Shown piece after piece: positions 36,820-46,713 of a stretch of 64,000 bases of DNA. The position numbers and the translations under genes are program-made. Position 1 is the first letter of the stretch; the number at the start of each line of letters is the position of its first letter. Source of the stretch: Pseudomonas sp. ANT_H12B (lineage in GTDB: Bacteria > Pseudomonadota > Gammaproteobacteria > Pseudomonadales > Pseudomonadaceae); contig NZ_VOBI01000007.1 in the NCBI RefSeq assembly GCF_008369325.1, positions 1 to 64,000 of the forward strand, in the 5' to 3' direction. The notes under the pieces were generated by a model that searched no databases, was not told the DNA's origin, and saw nothing but the letters and a program-made list of their open reading frames with translations.

Positions 36820-37113
36820 TCACATCGGATCGTTGCGTCGCAGCAATTCTTCCGGCAGGTGTTCGATGTATTCGTCTTCGGCCGGCGGCATCTGCAAGTG
36901 GTAACCCTGCTTCTCAAGGTTTTCCAACACCACGGTGATGTCTTCGCGCGACAGCTTGCGCTCAGGCGTCAGCACCAGGTCGAAGGCGTGATGCGGTTTG
37001 CCGAAGGCGGCCATCAGACTTTCGGGGACGCGCTCCAGTGCATCGCTTTTGAGCACATAGAGGTACATCTCGTTTTTCTTCAGGCTTCGGTAGATGGAGC
37101 AAATACGTTTCAA
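36820..37113 (-). CDS. ycgL: YcgL-domain protein
   Basis: A 97-residue protein with the conserved opening [16 protein letters not shown] and a C-terminal GYHLQMPP segment. It overlaps the upstream rnd stop by four bases, so the two are translationally coupled, as is common in gamma-proteobacteria. Function unknown; its coupling to ribonuclease D hints at RNA metabolism. Confidence 0.92.
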   Translation of the reverse strand: MKRICSIYRSLKKNEMYLYVLKSDALERVPESLMAAFGKPHHAFDLVLTPERKLSREDITVVLENLEKQGYHLQMPPAEDEYIEHLPEELLRRNDPM

Positions 37114-38243
37114 GGCTGTTCTCCGGCGGTGGCCAGGCTGTCGAGCAGCGCCTGGCCCATCAATTCGCGGCGCCAGCCACGCAGCGAATCAGGCAATTGG
37201 TAAGGACCGTTGGGATAGCCGCTCTTGAGCAGCGCTTCCAGGGTTTTCTTGCGCAGCATCAGCTCTGGCGCAATGTTCAGGCGCTCGGCTTCGGCCTGGC
37301 CGATCGCACGTAGTTGCTTGACCAACGCAGCGGCGTCTACCGGCAACGGCTCCGGCACGGCAGGTGGCCATTGATCAGGCGACACACTGCCAGAGCGCTT
37401 GATCAGATCAAGCAGAAATTCACCGTCCTGACGCACGGTACGCGGGTGCATGTCTTCGATTTTCGCCAGCGCGCCGAGGTTATCCGGTTGCGTACGCGCC
37501 AACGGCCACAGGGAATGCTCACGCACAATACGATTGCGTGGCAGATCACGGGCGCGGGCCTCGCGTTCACGCCAGGCGCAGAGCTCACGCAACACGGCGA
37601 GTTGGGCGCGGGAGAGCTTCCAGGCCAGTTTGGCGTCGCGATAGACCTCGTACGGATCGATCTCGCGGCGCAAGTTGGCCACCAGCTCGGCTCCGTCTTC
37701 CAGGACCCAGGCGTACTTGTCGTCAGACAGCTTCGGACGAAGCTGTACGAAAACTTCCGCCAGGTGCAAGGCATCTTCGGCGGCGTAGCTGATTTGGGTG
37801 TCGGAAAGTGGACGTTGCAGCCAGTCGGAACGGGTCTCGCCCTTGGGCAGGTCAATGCCGAGCACTTCCTGCACCAGCCGCGAATAACCCATGGAGAAAC
37901 CCAGGTTCAGGTAAGCGGCGGCCAGTTGGGTATCGAACAATGGCGCCGGCAGGCTGCCGGTCAGGCGCAGCAGGACTTCGAGGTCTTCGCTGCACGCATG
38001 CACGACTTTGACCACGGCCGGGTTTTCCAGCAACGCGGCCAGAGGCTGCCAGTTGTCGATCGTCAACGGGTCAATCAGGTAAGCGCGTACGCCATCGCCG
38101 ATCTGCAGCAGGCCTGCGATCGGGTAAAAGGTGTCGACCCGCATGAATTCGGTGTCGAGGGCAACGTAGGGCAGCTGCTGCCACTCGGCGCAAAACTGAT
38201 CAAGGCTATCGTTGTCGCGAATCCAGTGAATATCGATGGCCAC
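37110..38243 (-). CDS. rnd: Ribonuclease D
   Basis: A 377-residue 3'-5' exoribonuclease that trims tRNA and other stable RNAs. I start it at the GTG at 38243, after AAGGGAG. DEDD catalytic residues are visible in [27 protein letters not shown] and [14 protein letters not shown]. An HRDC domain follows at about 210-290. The long upstream reading to 38306 is spurious. Confidence 0.94.
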   Translation of the reverse strand: MAIDIHWIRDNDSLDQFCAEWQQLPYVALDTEFMRVDTFYPIAGLLQIGDGVRAYLIDPLTIDNWQPLAALLENPAVVKVVHACSEDLEVLLRLTGSLPAPLFDTQLAAAYLNLGFSMGYSRLVQEVLGIDLPKGETRSDWLQRPLSDTQISYAAEDALHLAEVFVQLRPKLSDDKYAWVLEDGAELVANLRREIDPYEVYRDAKLAWKLSRAQLAVLRELCAWREREARARDLPRNRIVREHSLWPLARTQPDNLGALAKIEDMHPRTVRQDGEFLLDLIKRSGSVSPDQWPPAVPEPLPVDAAALVKQLRAIGQAEAERLNIAPELMLRKKTLEALLKSGYPNGPYQLPDSLRGWRRELMGQALLDSLATAGEQP

Positions 38244-38366
38244 ACGGCTCTCCCTTGAAGAATGGCGCGCAGTATATATCGCCCCCGGCGATTTCCGCGC
38301 ATCCACTGAACAAGAGCTTTAGCGAAAACGCCTGCCGGACAGCAAGAATTGTCTGACAAGCGGAGA

Positions 38367-39020
38367 CTAACTGGCCTTACGCAGCACATAGACCCGCATG
38401 CGCGCGCAACCCGGCAGGAAGTCCTGATGGCTGAGCAAGCGGAAACCCGCCTGCCTGAACTCGGCCTCGACTTCGGCCCTGTTGGTGAGCTGCGGGGCAT
38501 GGGCGCCGGATGTCCGGCCCTTGAAATGAGCATCGACCCGTACCGCTACGATCACCGTGTCACGACTGACCCGGTGGAACTCGCCAAGCATTGCCAACCG
38601 ATGCTCGGGGCTGGCGATGTGTTGAAACAGTTGCATGCAAAAAATGCAGTCAACCGCATTCGCCGACAAGCCAATGGTGAACGCTGAACTCTGAAAGGTC
38701 TTGACCCGTTCGAGCAGGCTCTGCGGGTGGTGGGTGCGGGCATGATCGAGTATGTCCTGAGACGGGTCGGCCGCGAGGATCACTCGGTTTGCATGTTCGA
38801 CCAATACCGGCCAGAAGCGCCCGACACCGCAGGCCACATCGAGAATCAGACCCGGTTCGCCGGCGACCTTCAGCGCGTTGCGCACCAGTTGCTCGTCACG
38901 CCAGAACGTCAGGCGCCCGGCTAGCCCGCGCGGTCGCGGCAGCAGGCAAACGCGAGCGTGTTCCTGGTCGTAGCGCCGGGCGAACTCCAGTTCGACGGCG
39001 GATGGCAGCTGAGCGGACAT
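38367..39020 (-). CDS. Class I SAM-dependent methyltransferase
   Basis: A 217-residue protein with motif I LILDVACGVGRFWPVL near residue 58, motif II DPSQDI, and DCIFCMQLFQHIASP later. It lies downstream of eptA with a 72-bp gap and may be co-transcribed. The substrate is unknown. Confidence 0.85.
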   Translation of the reverse strand: MSAQLPSAVELEFARRYDQEHARVCLLPRPRGLAGRLTFWRDEQLVRNALKVAGEPGLILDVACGVGRFWPVLVEHANRVILAADPSQDILDHARTHHPQSLLERVKTFQSSAFTIGLSANAVDCIFCMQLFQHIASPEHRLAMLGEFHRVSRDTVIVAVRVDAHFKGRTSGAHAPQLTNRAEVEAEFRQAGFRLLSHQDFLPGCARMRVYVLRKAS

Positions 39021-39092
39021 TTCAAATGACTCTTGTAGGAAAATACACCGGTCGCAGGTTAGCGGTCCGTGCGTGAAAAAAAGGTCGAAGCA

Positions 39093-40742
39093 TTATTCTT
39101 TAGCCAATACGCCATCGATCATGGCCCCGCGGCATCCGGCGAACAGGTCCAGATCCTGGTTGTAGACCTTACTGTTGACCTCCAGCAAACCGAGCATCGA
39201 ATGGAACAGGTTGTCCTGGCTCAAGGGTTTTTCACGACTCAACTGCAGGCAATGGGTGTCCACCGAGAATGACTTTTGATAGCTGTCGGAGAACCATGCC
39301 AGCATCGCGACATGCTTTTGTTGTTCCGGCGCAAGCATGTAAGGCGTGCCATGAAGGAACAAGTTGTACTCGCCCAGGGATTCGCCGTGGTCCGACAGAT
39401 AGAGCATCGCGGTATCGACCTTGTCCTGGTTGTCGCGTAACAGATCGATCAGGGTCGACAGCACATGGTCGGTGTACACCAGCGTGTTGTCATAGCCGTT
39501 GACGATACTTTCGCGACTGCAATTGTTCAGCGCATTACTTTCGCAGACCGGAGTAAAGCGTTCGTACTCTTTCGGGTAGCGCTTGAAGTATTCCGGTCCG
39601 TGACTACCCATCTGATGCAGGACTAGCACGGTGTCTTTATCCAGCGTGTCGATGAAATGCTGCAAACCTTGCAGGAGAATTTCGTCGCGGCATTCGCTGT
39701 TGGCGCACAACACCGGGTCTTTCAAATTGCTGACGTCGTCGAGAGTGACCCGATCGCAGGTGCCTTTACAGCCCGACTGATTGTCACGCCAGATCACGTC
39801 GAGACCGGCGCGCTTGAGCACGTCGAGCAACCCTTCTTCGTTCTTTGCCTTGCTGGCGTTGTAATCCTTGCGGCCCATGTTGGAGAACATGCACGGCACT
39901 GACACCGCAGTTTCGGTGCCACAGGAGTGCACATCGGTGAATGCGATCAGGCCTGCTTCTTTATCCAGTGTGGGCGTGGTGTCACGGTCATAACCGAGGA
40001 TGCCGAAGTTCTCGGCCCGGGCACTTTCGCCCACCACCAGCACGGTCAGGGATTTGCGGCCGTGGGTTTGCCAGGCGGGATTTCGCTGGGCATCCACGCC
40101 GAGTGCGACAAAGGGTTGGCGCGCCGACACGACCTGTTCATGCAGGTAGCTGGCCGAGGCACCGATGTAGTTGCTGGGCACCACCATCAGGTGCAACTCA
40201 TGATGATTACGAAACAATGAAGACAGGCCTTGATAGTTAACCAGTGCGACACCACCGATTACCGCAAGCGAGGCAACACTCACAAGAACCTTACTTAGTA
40301 GATCACGGCACCAAGGACGATAATTAATCGGTATCTTCCACAACAGCCACGACGGCAAGACACCGAGCAGAACAATATAGACAAGTAACTTCATAGACAG
40401 TAAGTCGCGCACTTCCGTTGCATTGGTTTCGGCAAAGTTACGCAACATGCCGGCGTCGATCAGAACGCCATACTGACCCATGAAGTACGCGACACCCGCA
40501 CTGACCATAAAGATCAGGGTCAAGACAGGTTTCATCACCGGCCGGAAAGCCAGCAGGGTCAATACAATGTTGAAGGCTGCGAAGATCATCACCCCGAATG
40601 CCACGCGCATGACGATGCCTTTACCGTCAGACGCCGTGATTTCAAACAGGTGTTGCCAGAGAACCCAATTGAAGCCTGTTATTAAAAAGGCGCTGGCAAT
40701 CAGTGTCACCCACTCGGGGCGCACGGTTTTAATCTTCAACAT
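39093..40742 (-). CDS. eptA: Phosphoethanolamine-lipid A transferase
   Basis: A 549-residue inner-membrane enzyme that adds phosphoethanolamine to lipid A and lowers binding of cationic peptides such as polymyxin. About five N-terminal helices lead into a periplasmic sulfatase-like domain. The nucleophilic Thr is in the CGTETAVSVPC motif (Thr278). Metal ligands are in VVGESARAENFG and YLSDHGESLGEY, and His residues in the QMGSHGPEY motif. The paired cysteines expected for this family are present. Confidence 0.93.
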   Translation of the reverse strand: MLKIKTVRPEWVTLIASAFLITGFNWVLWQHLFEITASDGKGIVMRVAFGVMIFAAFNIVLTLLAFRPVMKPVLTLIFMVSAGVAYFMGQYGVLIDAGMLRNFAETNATEVRDLLSMKLLVYIVLLGVLPSWLLWKIPINYRPWCRDLLSKVLVSVASLAVIGGVALVNYQGLSSLFRNHHELHLMVVPSNYIGASASYLHEQVVSARQPFVALGVDAQRNPAWQTHGRKSLTVLVVGESARAENFGILGYDRDTTPTLDKEAGLIAFTDVHSCGTETAVSVPCMFSNMGRKDYNASKAKNEEGLLDVLKRAGLDVIWRDNQSGCKGTCDRVTLDDVSNLKDPVLCANSECRDEILLQGLQHFIDTLDKDTVLVLHQMGSHGPEYFKRYPKEYERFTPVCESNALNNCSRESIVNGYDNTLVYTDHVLSTLIDLLRDNQDKVDTAMLYLSDHGESLGEYNLFLHGTPYMLAPEQQKHVAMLAWFSDSYQKSFSVDTHCLQLSREKPLSQDNLFHSMLGLLEVNSKVYNQDLDLFAGCRGAMIDGVLAKE

Positions 40743-40841
40743 GATGAGCGGCTATTCCTGAAAAGAAGTGCCCTCGGTAAATGTGAAAATTTCATTTACC
40801 GCGACAACACAAACTTTAGGCAGCCAACCATCAATTTTTCG

Positions 40842-40870
40842 TGAAAAAGAAGCCAACGATTAGTTGGCTT
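40842..40870 (-). terminator. Intrinsic terminator downstream of the broken glutamine synthetase
   Basis: On the minus strand an 8-bp stem (AAGCCAAC/GTTGGCTT) with a five-base loop is followed by CTTTTTC. It has the form of a Rho-independent terminator for the gene ending at 40911 and insulates eptA. Confidence 0.75.
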
Positions 40871-40910
40871 CCGGTACTAGGCTGTAACTAATAACTTATT
40901 TGAGAATGGT

Positions 40911-42293
40911 TCAGGCCTGGTTCAGGTACCAGCGCCAATCTTGCTCGCCGACCTCGCCCATGAACTGCCGGTATTCGGCACGTTTCACTGCCAGGTAGAC
41001 GCCGAGGAATTCACTACCGAACGCCTCCCGCGCCCAACTCGAACCCTCCAGCGCCCGCAATGTGGTCAACCAGTCAGTCGGCAACAGTTCCGTGGCCTGG
41101 GCATACCCATTGCCCTCCACTGGCGTGCCAGGATCGAGCTGTTCGCGAATACCGCGATGGATACCGGCCAGGATTGCCGCGGCCGCCAGATAGGGGTTGG
41201 CGTCGGCACCACAGATGCGGTGTTCGATATGCCGGGAGAACGCCGGCCCGCCGGGCACACGCAAACTCACGGTGCGATTATCCACACCCCACGTGGCCGC
41301 CAGCGGCGCGTAGCTGTTGGTCTGGAAGCGGCGGTAAGAGTTGGCGTTCGGACAGAACAACAGCAACGAATCGAGCAACGTGCTGAGCATCCCGCCAACG
41401 GCCTGTTTGAGCAGCGGTGTGCCGTCCGACGCTTAGCTGGCGAACAGGTTGTTGCCATCCTTGTCCGCCAGGCTGACGTGCATGTGCATCCCGGTGCCCG
41501 CCAGGTCATCGAACGGTTTGGCCATGAAGCACGCCGTCATCCCGTGTTTATGCGCTACACCCTTGACCAGCCGTTTGTAGCGCACCGCTTCGTCCATCGC
41601 CTGCAAGGCGTCGGTGCGGTGTTGGAGGGTGATTTCGACTTGCCCCGGCGCGTACTCGGAAATCGCCGTGCGCGCCGGAATACCCTGGAGCTTGCAGGCG
41701 CTGTAGAGATCGGCCAGAAACGGTTCGATCTGCTCCAGTTCACGCAATCCGTAGACCTGAGTGCCGCGCGGACGACCGCCATCGACATCCCGCGCCGGTT
41801 GCGGCCGACCGTTGCTGTCGCGCTGCTGATCCAGCAGGTAGAACTCCAGCTCCGCCGCCATCACCGGGTAATAGCCGTCGGCCTGCAAGCCTTCGATGAC
41901 TTTCGCCAGCAGATGCCGTGGATCGGCGATCGTCGCGGGCATGCCCTCCTTCGGGTGCATGCTGACCTGCACCGCCGCCGTTGGAATCAGCCGCCACGGC
42001 ATGCGCGTCAAACTGCCGCTGATCGGGTACGCCCGGCAATCGATATCGCCCACATCCCAGACCAGGCCGGAGTTTTCCACGTCATCGCCGTTGATGGTCA
42101 GGCCAAGAATGGTGCTCGGCAGCGGCCGTCCGCTTTCGTACACCGCCAGCAACTCATCGCGATGCAGCAACTTGCCCCGAGGTACGCCGTTGTTGTCGAG
42201 GATGAACAACTCGAACATCTCGATATCCGGGTTCTGTTCCAGAAAGATCAGGGCTTCTTGCTGGGGGGCGAAAGATGTCGTGGCAACACTCAT
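40911..42293 (-). pseudogene. Glutamine synthetase-family gene (gamma-glutamylpolyamine type) with internal stop
   Basis: The two halves (42293-41433 and 41432-40911) lie in the same frame and together make about 460 residues, the full length of a GlnA/PuuA-like synthetase. Only codon 287 interrupts: TAA at 41435-41433, where the family has Glu (NLFAS then ASDGTPLL). GAA to TAA is one base change. The N-half carries GTGMHMHVSL and the C-half NSYRRFQTNSYAP and the ATP-site RVPGGPA, so the active site is split. The product, if made, would be a 286-residue fragment. Family: likely polyamine gamma-glutamylation. Confidence 0.88.
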
Positions 42294-42620
42294 GGGAATT
42301 CTCTTATTTCCGCGTCAGGCAAACGCACATGCGTCGCCGATTTGATCCCGGCGCAGAGCACGGGACCTGTAAGAACAATCAACGGGAAATGCAGGAATCC
42401 GGTGGGCGCGCGTGACGGCAGTGCCACAGCGCCCAGAAGGCCAATTCGGAAGGAAGTGCGACTGGACAATCGTCCATAGAGAAAACCGCAGAAAACAGAT
42501 GAGCAGCAGCGTCACATGGCAGGTTAAGTCGTTAAATCAGGATTTGAAGAACTTTGGTTGTGGATTGGCTAAACATTAACAATCCGCTTAAGTGAACAAA
42601 ATCTGCCGGACACTGCATCC

Positions 42621-42717
42621 CCCTGTGGGAGCGGGCTTGCCCGCGATAGCGTACTGGCAGTCGCACATAGTCGCTGAATGTGAAACCGCCATCGCGGGCA
42701 AGCCCGCTCCCACAGGG
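42621..42717. repeat. REP doublet (REPIN), GGGCTTGCCC type
   Basis: CCCTGTGGGAGCGGGCTTGC and an inverted partner flank about 38 bp upstream of the MFS gene at 42830. The remainder of 42294-42620 shows no gene and should hold the promoter of the minus-strand synthetase gene. Confidence 0.85.
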
Positions 42718-42829
42718 TCCGCGCAGCATCAGAAATATTTAATTTCTAAATACCACCCAGGGTTATCTGATTTGCGACCCTCCGGGCCTCGCGCGCCTAA
42801 TCGCGGCCTTGTTATTGAAGGTTCGATTG

Positions 42830-44014
42830 ATGGAAAACGTTCGCGCAACCTCCCGCCCCGCCCTTTGGCTGATGTTCAGCATCATCCTTGTCGCCCTGAA
42901 CCTGCGGCCCTCGATGGCCGCTGTCGGTCCGTTGCTGTCGGCGATTCGTGGTGATATCCCGTTGAGTTTCAGTCTGGCCTCGCTGTTGACCATGCTGCCG
43001 GTCATGGCGATGGGACTGGCGATGTTCTTCGGTCTCAGCGTCAGCCAGCGACTCGGCGAACAGCGTACCGTGGTGCTGTCGCTGCTGATTATCAGCCTGG
43101 CCACTGTGTCGCGATTGTTCCTCGATTCGGCGGCCGAACTGATCCTCAGCGCGGTGCTGGCAGGCATCGGCATTGCGCTGATCCAGGCGCTGATGCCGGC
43201 ACTGATCAAATCCCGCTTCAGCGAAAACGTTTCCCTGTGCATGGGGCTCTACGTCACGTCGATCATGGGCGGCGCAGCGATTGCGGCGTCGTTTGCGCCG
43301 CTGGTGATGACCCGCACCGGCAGCTGGCGCGTGGGCCTGGCGATCTGGGCGGTACTGGCACTGGTAGCGCTGCTGTTTTGGTGCATGCAACGTGAACGGA
43401 TGCCAGCGCAGCCTGCTCAAGCGCAACGCAATGGCTCCTTCTTCGGCAATTCCCGCGCCTGGCTGCTCGCCATTTTCTTCGGCCTGGGCACGGCGTCCTA
43501 TACCTGTGTGCTGGCTTGGCTGGCGCCGTACTACGTAGAAAAGGGTTGGAGCGAACAAAACGCCGGGTTGCTGCTGGGTTTCTTGACCGCCATGGAAGTG
43601 TTATCCGGCCTGCTGACACCGGCCATCGCCAACCGCAGCCGTGACCGGCGCGTAGTGCTGGTGGTGTTGCTGGTGCTGATCATGGCCGGTTTCTGCGGGC
43701 TTATTCTCAGCCCGCAACATCTGACTCTGTTGTGGCCATGTCTGCTGGGGCTCGGCATCGGCGGACTGTTCCCGATGAGCCTCATCGTGTGCCTGGATCA
43801 TCTGGACAATCCCCAGCGTGCCGGTGGGCTGACCGCGTTCGTCCAAGGCATCGGTTACCTGATCGCCGGTCTCTCGCCGCTGATTGCCGGGTTGATCCGC
43901 GATCAGCTCGGCAGCTTCGAATGGGCCTGGTGGTCACTGACCGGCGTTATGGCGCTGATGATCCTGATGGTCTTGCGCTTTGATCCGCGGCATTACGCCA
44001 AACACATTTGCTGA
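42830..44014 (+). CDS. CynX/NimT-type MFS transporter
   Basis: A 394-residue, 12-helix major facilitator from the ATG at 42830 (MENVRATSRPALWL). The early NLRPSMAAVGPLLSAIRGD is typical of the CynX/NimT (cyanate/nitroimidazole) group. The second half holds ANRSRDRRVVLVV. Substrate not known. It lies divergent from the broken synthetase gene and upstream of the deleted DMT gene. Confidence 0.85.
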   Translation: MENVRATSRPALWLMFSIILVALNLRPSMAAVGPLLSAIRGDIPLSFSLASLLTMLPVMAMGLAMFFGLSVSQRLGEQRTVVLSLLIISLATVSRLFLDSAAELILSAVLAGIGIALIQALMPALIKSRFSENVSLCMGLYVTSIMGGAAIAASFAPLVMTRTGSWRVGLAIWAVLALVALLFWCMQRERMPAQPAQAQRNGSFFGNSRAWLLAIFFGLGTASYTCVLAWLAPYYVEKGWSEQNAGLLLGFLTAMEVLSGLLTPAIANRSRDRRVVLVVLLVLIMAGFCGLILSPQHLTLLWPCLLGLGIGGLFPMSLIVCLDHLDNPQRAGGLTAFVQGIGYLIAGLSPLIAGLIRDQLGSFEWAWWSLTGVMALMILMVLRFDPRHYAKHIC

Positions 44015-44029
44015 CCCGGCCCCCACATC

Positions 44030-44292
44030 ATGAAACACACCGGTTTCGCCGCCGCTCACGTCGGCATGTTGCTCTGGGCACTGTTGATCGCTGCATCGTT
44101 TTCTGCGGCAGCACAGGTCAGCCAAGCCATCGACCCGATCCTGCTGACCGGTTTGCGCCGTTATTTCACCGGTCGTGGTGGCGTCAGTCGTCGCTGACGC
44201 TGGAAATCATCGGTGCGCTGCTAGTGGGATTCGGCATGTTGGCGCTGCTTATGTTCAGCCGCCGCGCGATGCCGGCAGCGATTCAGGGCTAA
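44030..44292 (+). pseudogene. EamA/DMT exporter gene with large internal deletion
   Basis: From the ATG at 44030 the frame reads MKHTGFAAAHVGMLLWALL then IAASFSAAAQVSQAIDPILL, the start of a DMT exporter, and stops at about 44198 (GVSRR). In another frame the tail reads TLEIIGALLVGFGMLALL then MFSRRAMPAAIQG, a plausible last helix. The middle (probably over 600 bp) is missing and the two ends are out of frame. No complete exporter can be made. Confidence 0.65.
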
Positions 44293-44424
44293 AGGCACCT
44301 GACACCTCCCCACAACTTTCCATGAAAATTCCTACGAGGCATTCTCCTGGCACCATCGTTCCGCTAGGATCGTTCGCACAAATTTGCGCACAGTCAGCGC
44401 AAGGAGCACAGCGAGACGGAATGG

Positions 44425-45360
44425 ATGCTGAACAGTAACTTGCTTAGAAAGCTCGATATGCAGGACCTCATGGTGTTTATCGCCGTGTATGAGCAAAGCA
44501 GCGTCACCGGGGTATCCGAGACGCTCTGCGTCAGTCAGTCCACCGTGAGTTACTGCCTGAAAAAACTGCGCACCAGTTTCGAAGACGAGTTGTTCATCAA
44601 TACCCGCGCGGGGATGCGCCCCACCTACAAAGCCAGCACCATGTACGCCCACGTGCTGAAGATCCTGGAAAGCATCAACCTGTGTCACGCCGGTGCGCCA
44701 GCATTCGACCCCACCCTGCAACCCGTCACCTTCAATATCTGCGCACCGGAATACTTCGAGCAGTTGATCCTGCCGCATCTGTTGAAAAGCTTTGATTTCG
44801 CCGATCTGCCGGTCATGGTCAACATGCACAAGTTCGAAACCGACATTCCGGCCGAAGAACTGCGCGACGGCAGCCTCGACCTGGTGATTTGCTTCGGCCC
44901 GAACTTTCATCGCAGCCACGGCGATTTCAAATCCCGGCTGCTGCTGGAGGACGACCTGGTCTGTGTCTTCGATAAACGCGCCACACCGCCGGAACCGCGT
45001 TTAAGCCTGCAAGCCTTTGTCGAACGCCGGCACGTGTTCCCGACACCCTGGACTTCCACCATCAACATGGTCGATGGCTGGCTGGCGCAGCAGGCGCAAA
45101 AACGGCAGATCGTCGCGCGTTCCAACAGCTACAGCGCGGCACTGAAGATGATCACCGGTACCGACTTCATCCTGACCCTGCCTCGGCGTATCCAGCAATT
45201 GCTGGCCAACGACGCGATCTTCAAACATTGCGAAGCGCCCAACGGCTTGCCGGGTTTCAGCCTCGACATGCAGTGGAGCCAGAATGTCGATCAGGACAGC
45301 GCCAACACCTGGCTTCGCGAGCAAGTGGTCAAGGCCTGCACCGAGCAGGAAATGGCCTGA
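44425..45360 (+). CDS. LysR-type regulator
   Basis: A 311-residue LysR protein. The HTH has SSVTGVSETLCVSQSTVSYC, and the effector domain opens FNICAPEYFEQLILPHLL. Its hydrophobic core pattern (DLVICFG) is like NodD-type members. It is convergent with the isomerase gene and downstream of a broken exporter gene, so its target is unclear. Confidence 0.85.
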   Translation: MLNSNLLRKLDMQDLMVFIAVYEQSSVTGVSETLCVSQSTVSYCLKKLRTSFEDELFINTRAGMRPTYKASTMYAHVLKILESINLCHAGAPAFDPTLQPVTFNICAPEYFEQLILPHLLKSFDFADLPVMVNMHKFETDIPAEELRDGSLDLVICFGPNFHRSHGDFKSRLLLEDDLVCVFDKRATPPEPRLSLQAFVERRHVFPTPWTSTINMVDGWLAQQAQKRQIVARSNSYSAALKMITGTDFILTLPRRIQQLLANDAIFKHCEAPNGLPGFSLDMQWSQNVDQDSANTWLREQVVKACTEQEMA

Positions 45361-45363
45361 AAC

Positions 45364-45729
45364 TCAGTGTTTGATGGCAATCTTGGTGTAGGACTCTCGA
45401 TCGATATCGAGGATTTCCACGGCCAGCTGGACTTCAATGTCCGTCGGCCATTCACACAGGTCCTGCACTACGGCCAGCAAACTTTCGGATAGCTGCTTCT
45501 TGATCTGCGGTGAGCGACCGCTCAACAGTGCCAGTTTCACATGCACAAAGGCCCGTTCACCTAACGCCGTGCCAACCTTGAACGTCTCGACCTTCACCGC
45601 TCGGCTCTTGATGTCGTATTCGGCAGCGAACTGACCGGAAGCCACCAACGCATTATTGAGCCGAATCAACGCCATGTCGGCATTGAGCTCGGGCAGGTTG
45701 GCGGTGTATTCCATGTGCAGGTGGGGCAT
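45364..45729 (-). CDS. hpcD: 5-carboxymethyl-2-hydroxymuconate delta-isomerase
   Basis: A 121-residue tautomerase-superfamily enzyme. Pro2, the catalytic N-terminal proline, is exposed (MPHLHMEYTANL), and the GRSPQIKKQLSESL motif follows. In full pathways it acts in homoprotocatechuate (4-hydroxyphenylacetate) breakdown; here it stands alone with no other hpc gene, so its metabolic role in this locus is unclear. Confidence 0.88.
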   Translation of the reverse strand: MPHLHMEYTANLPELNADMALIRLNNALVASGQFAAEYDIKSRAVKVETFKVGTALGERAFVHVKLALLSGRSPQIKKQLSESLLAVVQDLCEWPTDIEVQLAVEILDIDRESYTKIAIKH

Positions 45730-45946
45730 GACTGAGCTCCTGAATTAATGGCGGGACGAAAATAAGGATGAAGACGATAGCCGCACATCCACTTGGTTTT
45801 CCCAATGCTCCGTACTCTACTATCGTTTCCAGATCAGGTCTGAAATTAGAAGTGTGCCGTTAATTGATCATGACGCTGAAACAGCAAGCGTCCTCTCCAG
45901 CAGTGAGGAGGTAACCCGGAAAAACCTGAATCAAGGATTGAACACC

Positions 45947-46651
45947 ATGAATCGTCTATATGCCTCAATGGCCCTGTCTGTTATTTCCCTCTGCGCACAC
46001 GCTCTTGACCCTAGCGAAGAAAGCCAGGAAGGAGCTCCTAGCGCAAACTTCGACTACCTCGCTTATGCCGTCACTTGGCAGCCGACATTTTGCCTGTTGA
46101 AACCCGCCACAGCCGGATGTAACAAACCGAAAAACGTTTTTTACACCCACGGCATCTGGCCGTATTACAACAGCACCGCCCAATCGGCCAATCGCCACCC
46201 CTCTTCCTGCATCAAATCCGCAGGATGTAATCAGGCTGAAGCCGTTTGCGAACTGTCACCAACAGTCCAGGCACAGGCCCAGGCCGACAACCGTTTTTCT
46301 GAAATTGTCACCGAGGCGCCTGAATACCTGATGAAACACGAATGGCAAAAACACGGCACCTGCTATGGCACCAGCCAACGGGAATACTTCGAAGATTTTG
46401 TGAAGTTGCGCGACGCCGTCCACTACAGTCCGGAGTTCAACCAATATCAGGGTAAATCCCTTGATCTGGAAAAGTTAAAAGCGCTGTTCCCGTCCAACAC
46501 CTCATTTCGTTGTGCGAGCTTAGACGGCAAACAGTATCTATTCGAAGTGTTCTTCCTGATCGATAGACAGGGACAGCCTTACACCCAGGACAAAAAGCTG
46601 CAAATCGGAGAGAAGTGTCAGTTGCAGGAAACTCATATCCCGGCGGCTTGA
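45947..46651 (+). CDS. Secreted ribonuclease T2-family protein
   Basis: A 234-residue protein from the ATG at 45947 (MNRLYASMALSVIS), with a signal peptide to about residue 19. It has both RNase T2 catalytic motifs: THGIWP (His68; the family usually has HGLWP) and KHEWQKHGTC (Glu132, Lys135, His136). Six or more cysteines suggest disulfides, as expected for periplasmic RNase I-like enzymes. It should degrade RNA to 2',3'-cyclic phosphates in the periplasm or outside the cell. Confidence 0.87.
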   Translation: MNRLYASMALSVISLCAHALDPSEESQEGAPSANFDYLAYAVTWQPTFCLLKPATAGCNKPKNVFYTHGIWPYYNSTAQSANRHPSSCIKSAGCNQAEAVCELSPTVQAQAQADNRFSEIVTEAPEYLMKHEWQKHGTCYGTSQREYFEDFVKLRDAVHYSPEFNQYQGKSLDLEKLKALFPSNTSFRCASLDGKQYLFEVFFLIDRQGQPYTQDKKLQIGEKCQLQETHIPAA

Positions 46652-46713
46652 TCACTTGCCTCCCGATCCGAGCGAGTTCTGACTCGCTCGTCACCTGCCC
46701 CGCCTGGCAAAAT

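Noticed and set aside
40941..42479. 512-codon open frame antisense to the glutamine synthetase gene
   Set aside because: Arg/Gln/His-rich shadow; the minus-strand family match is clear despite the internal stop.
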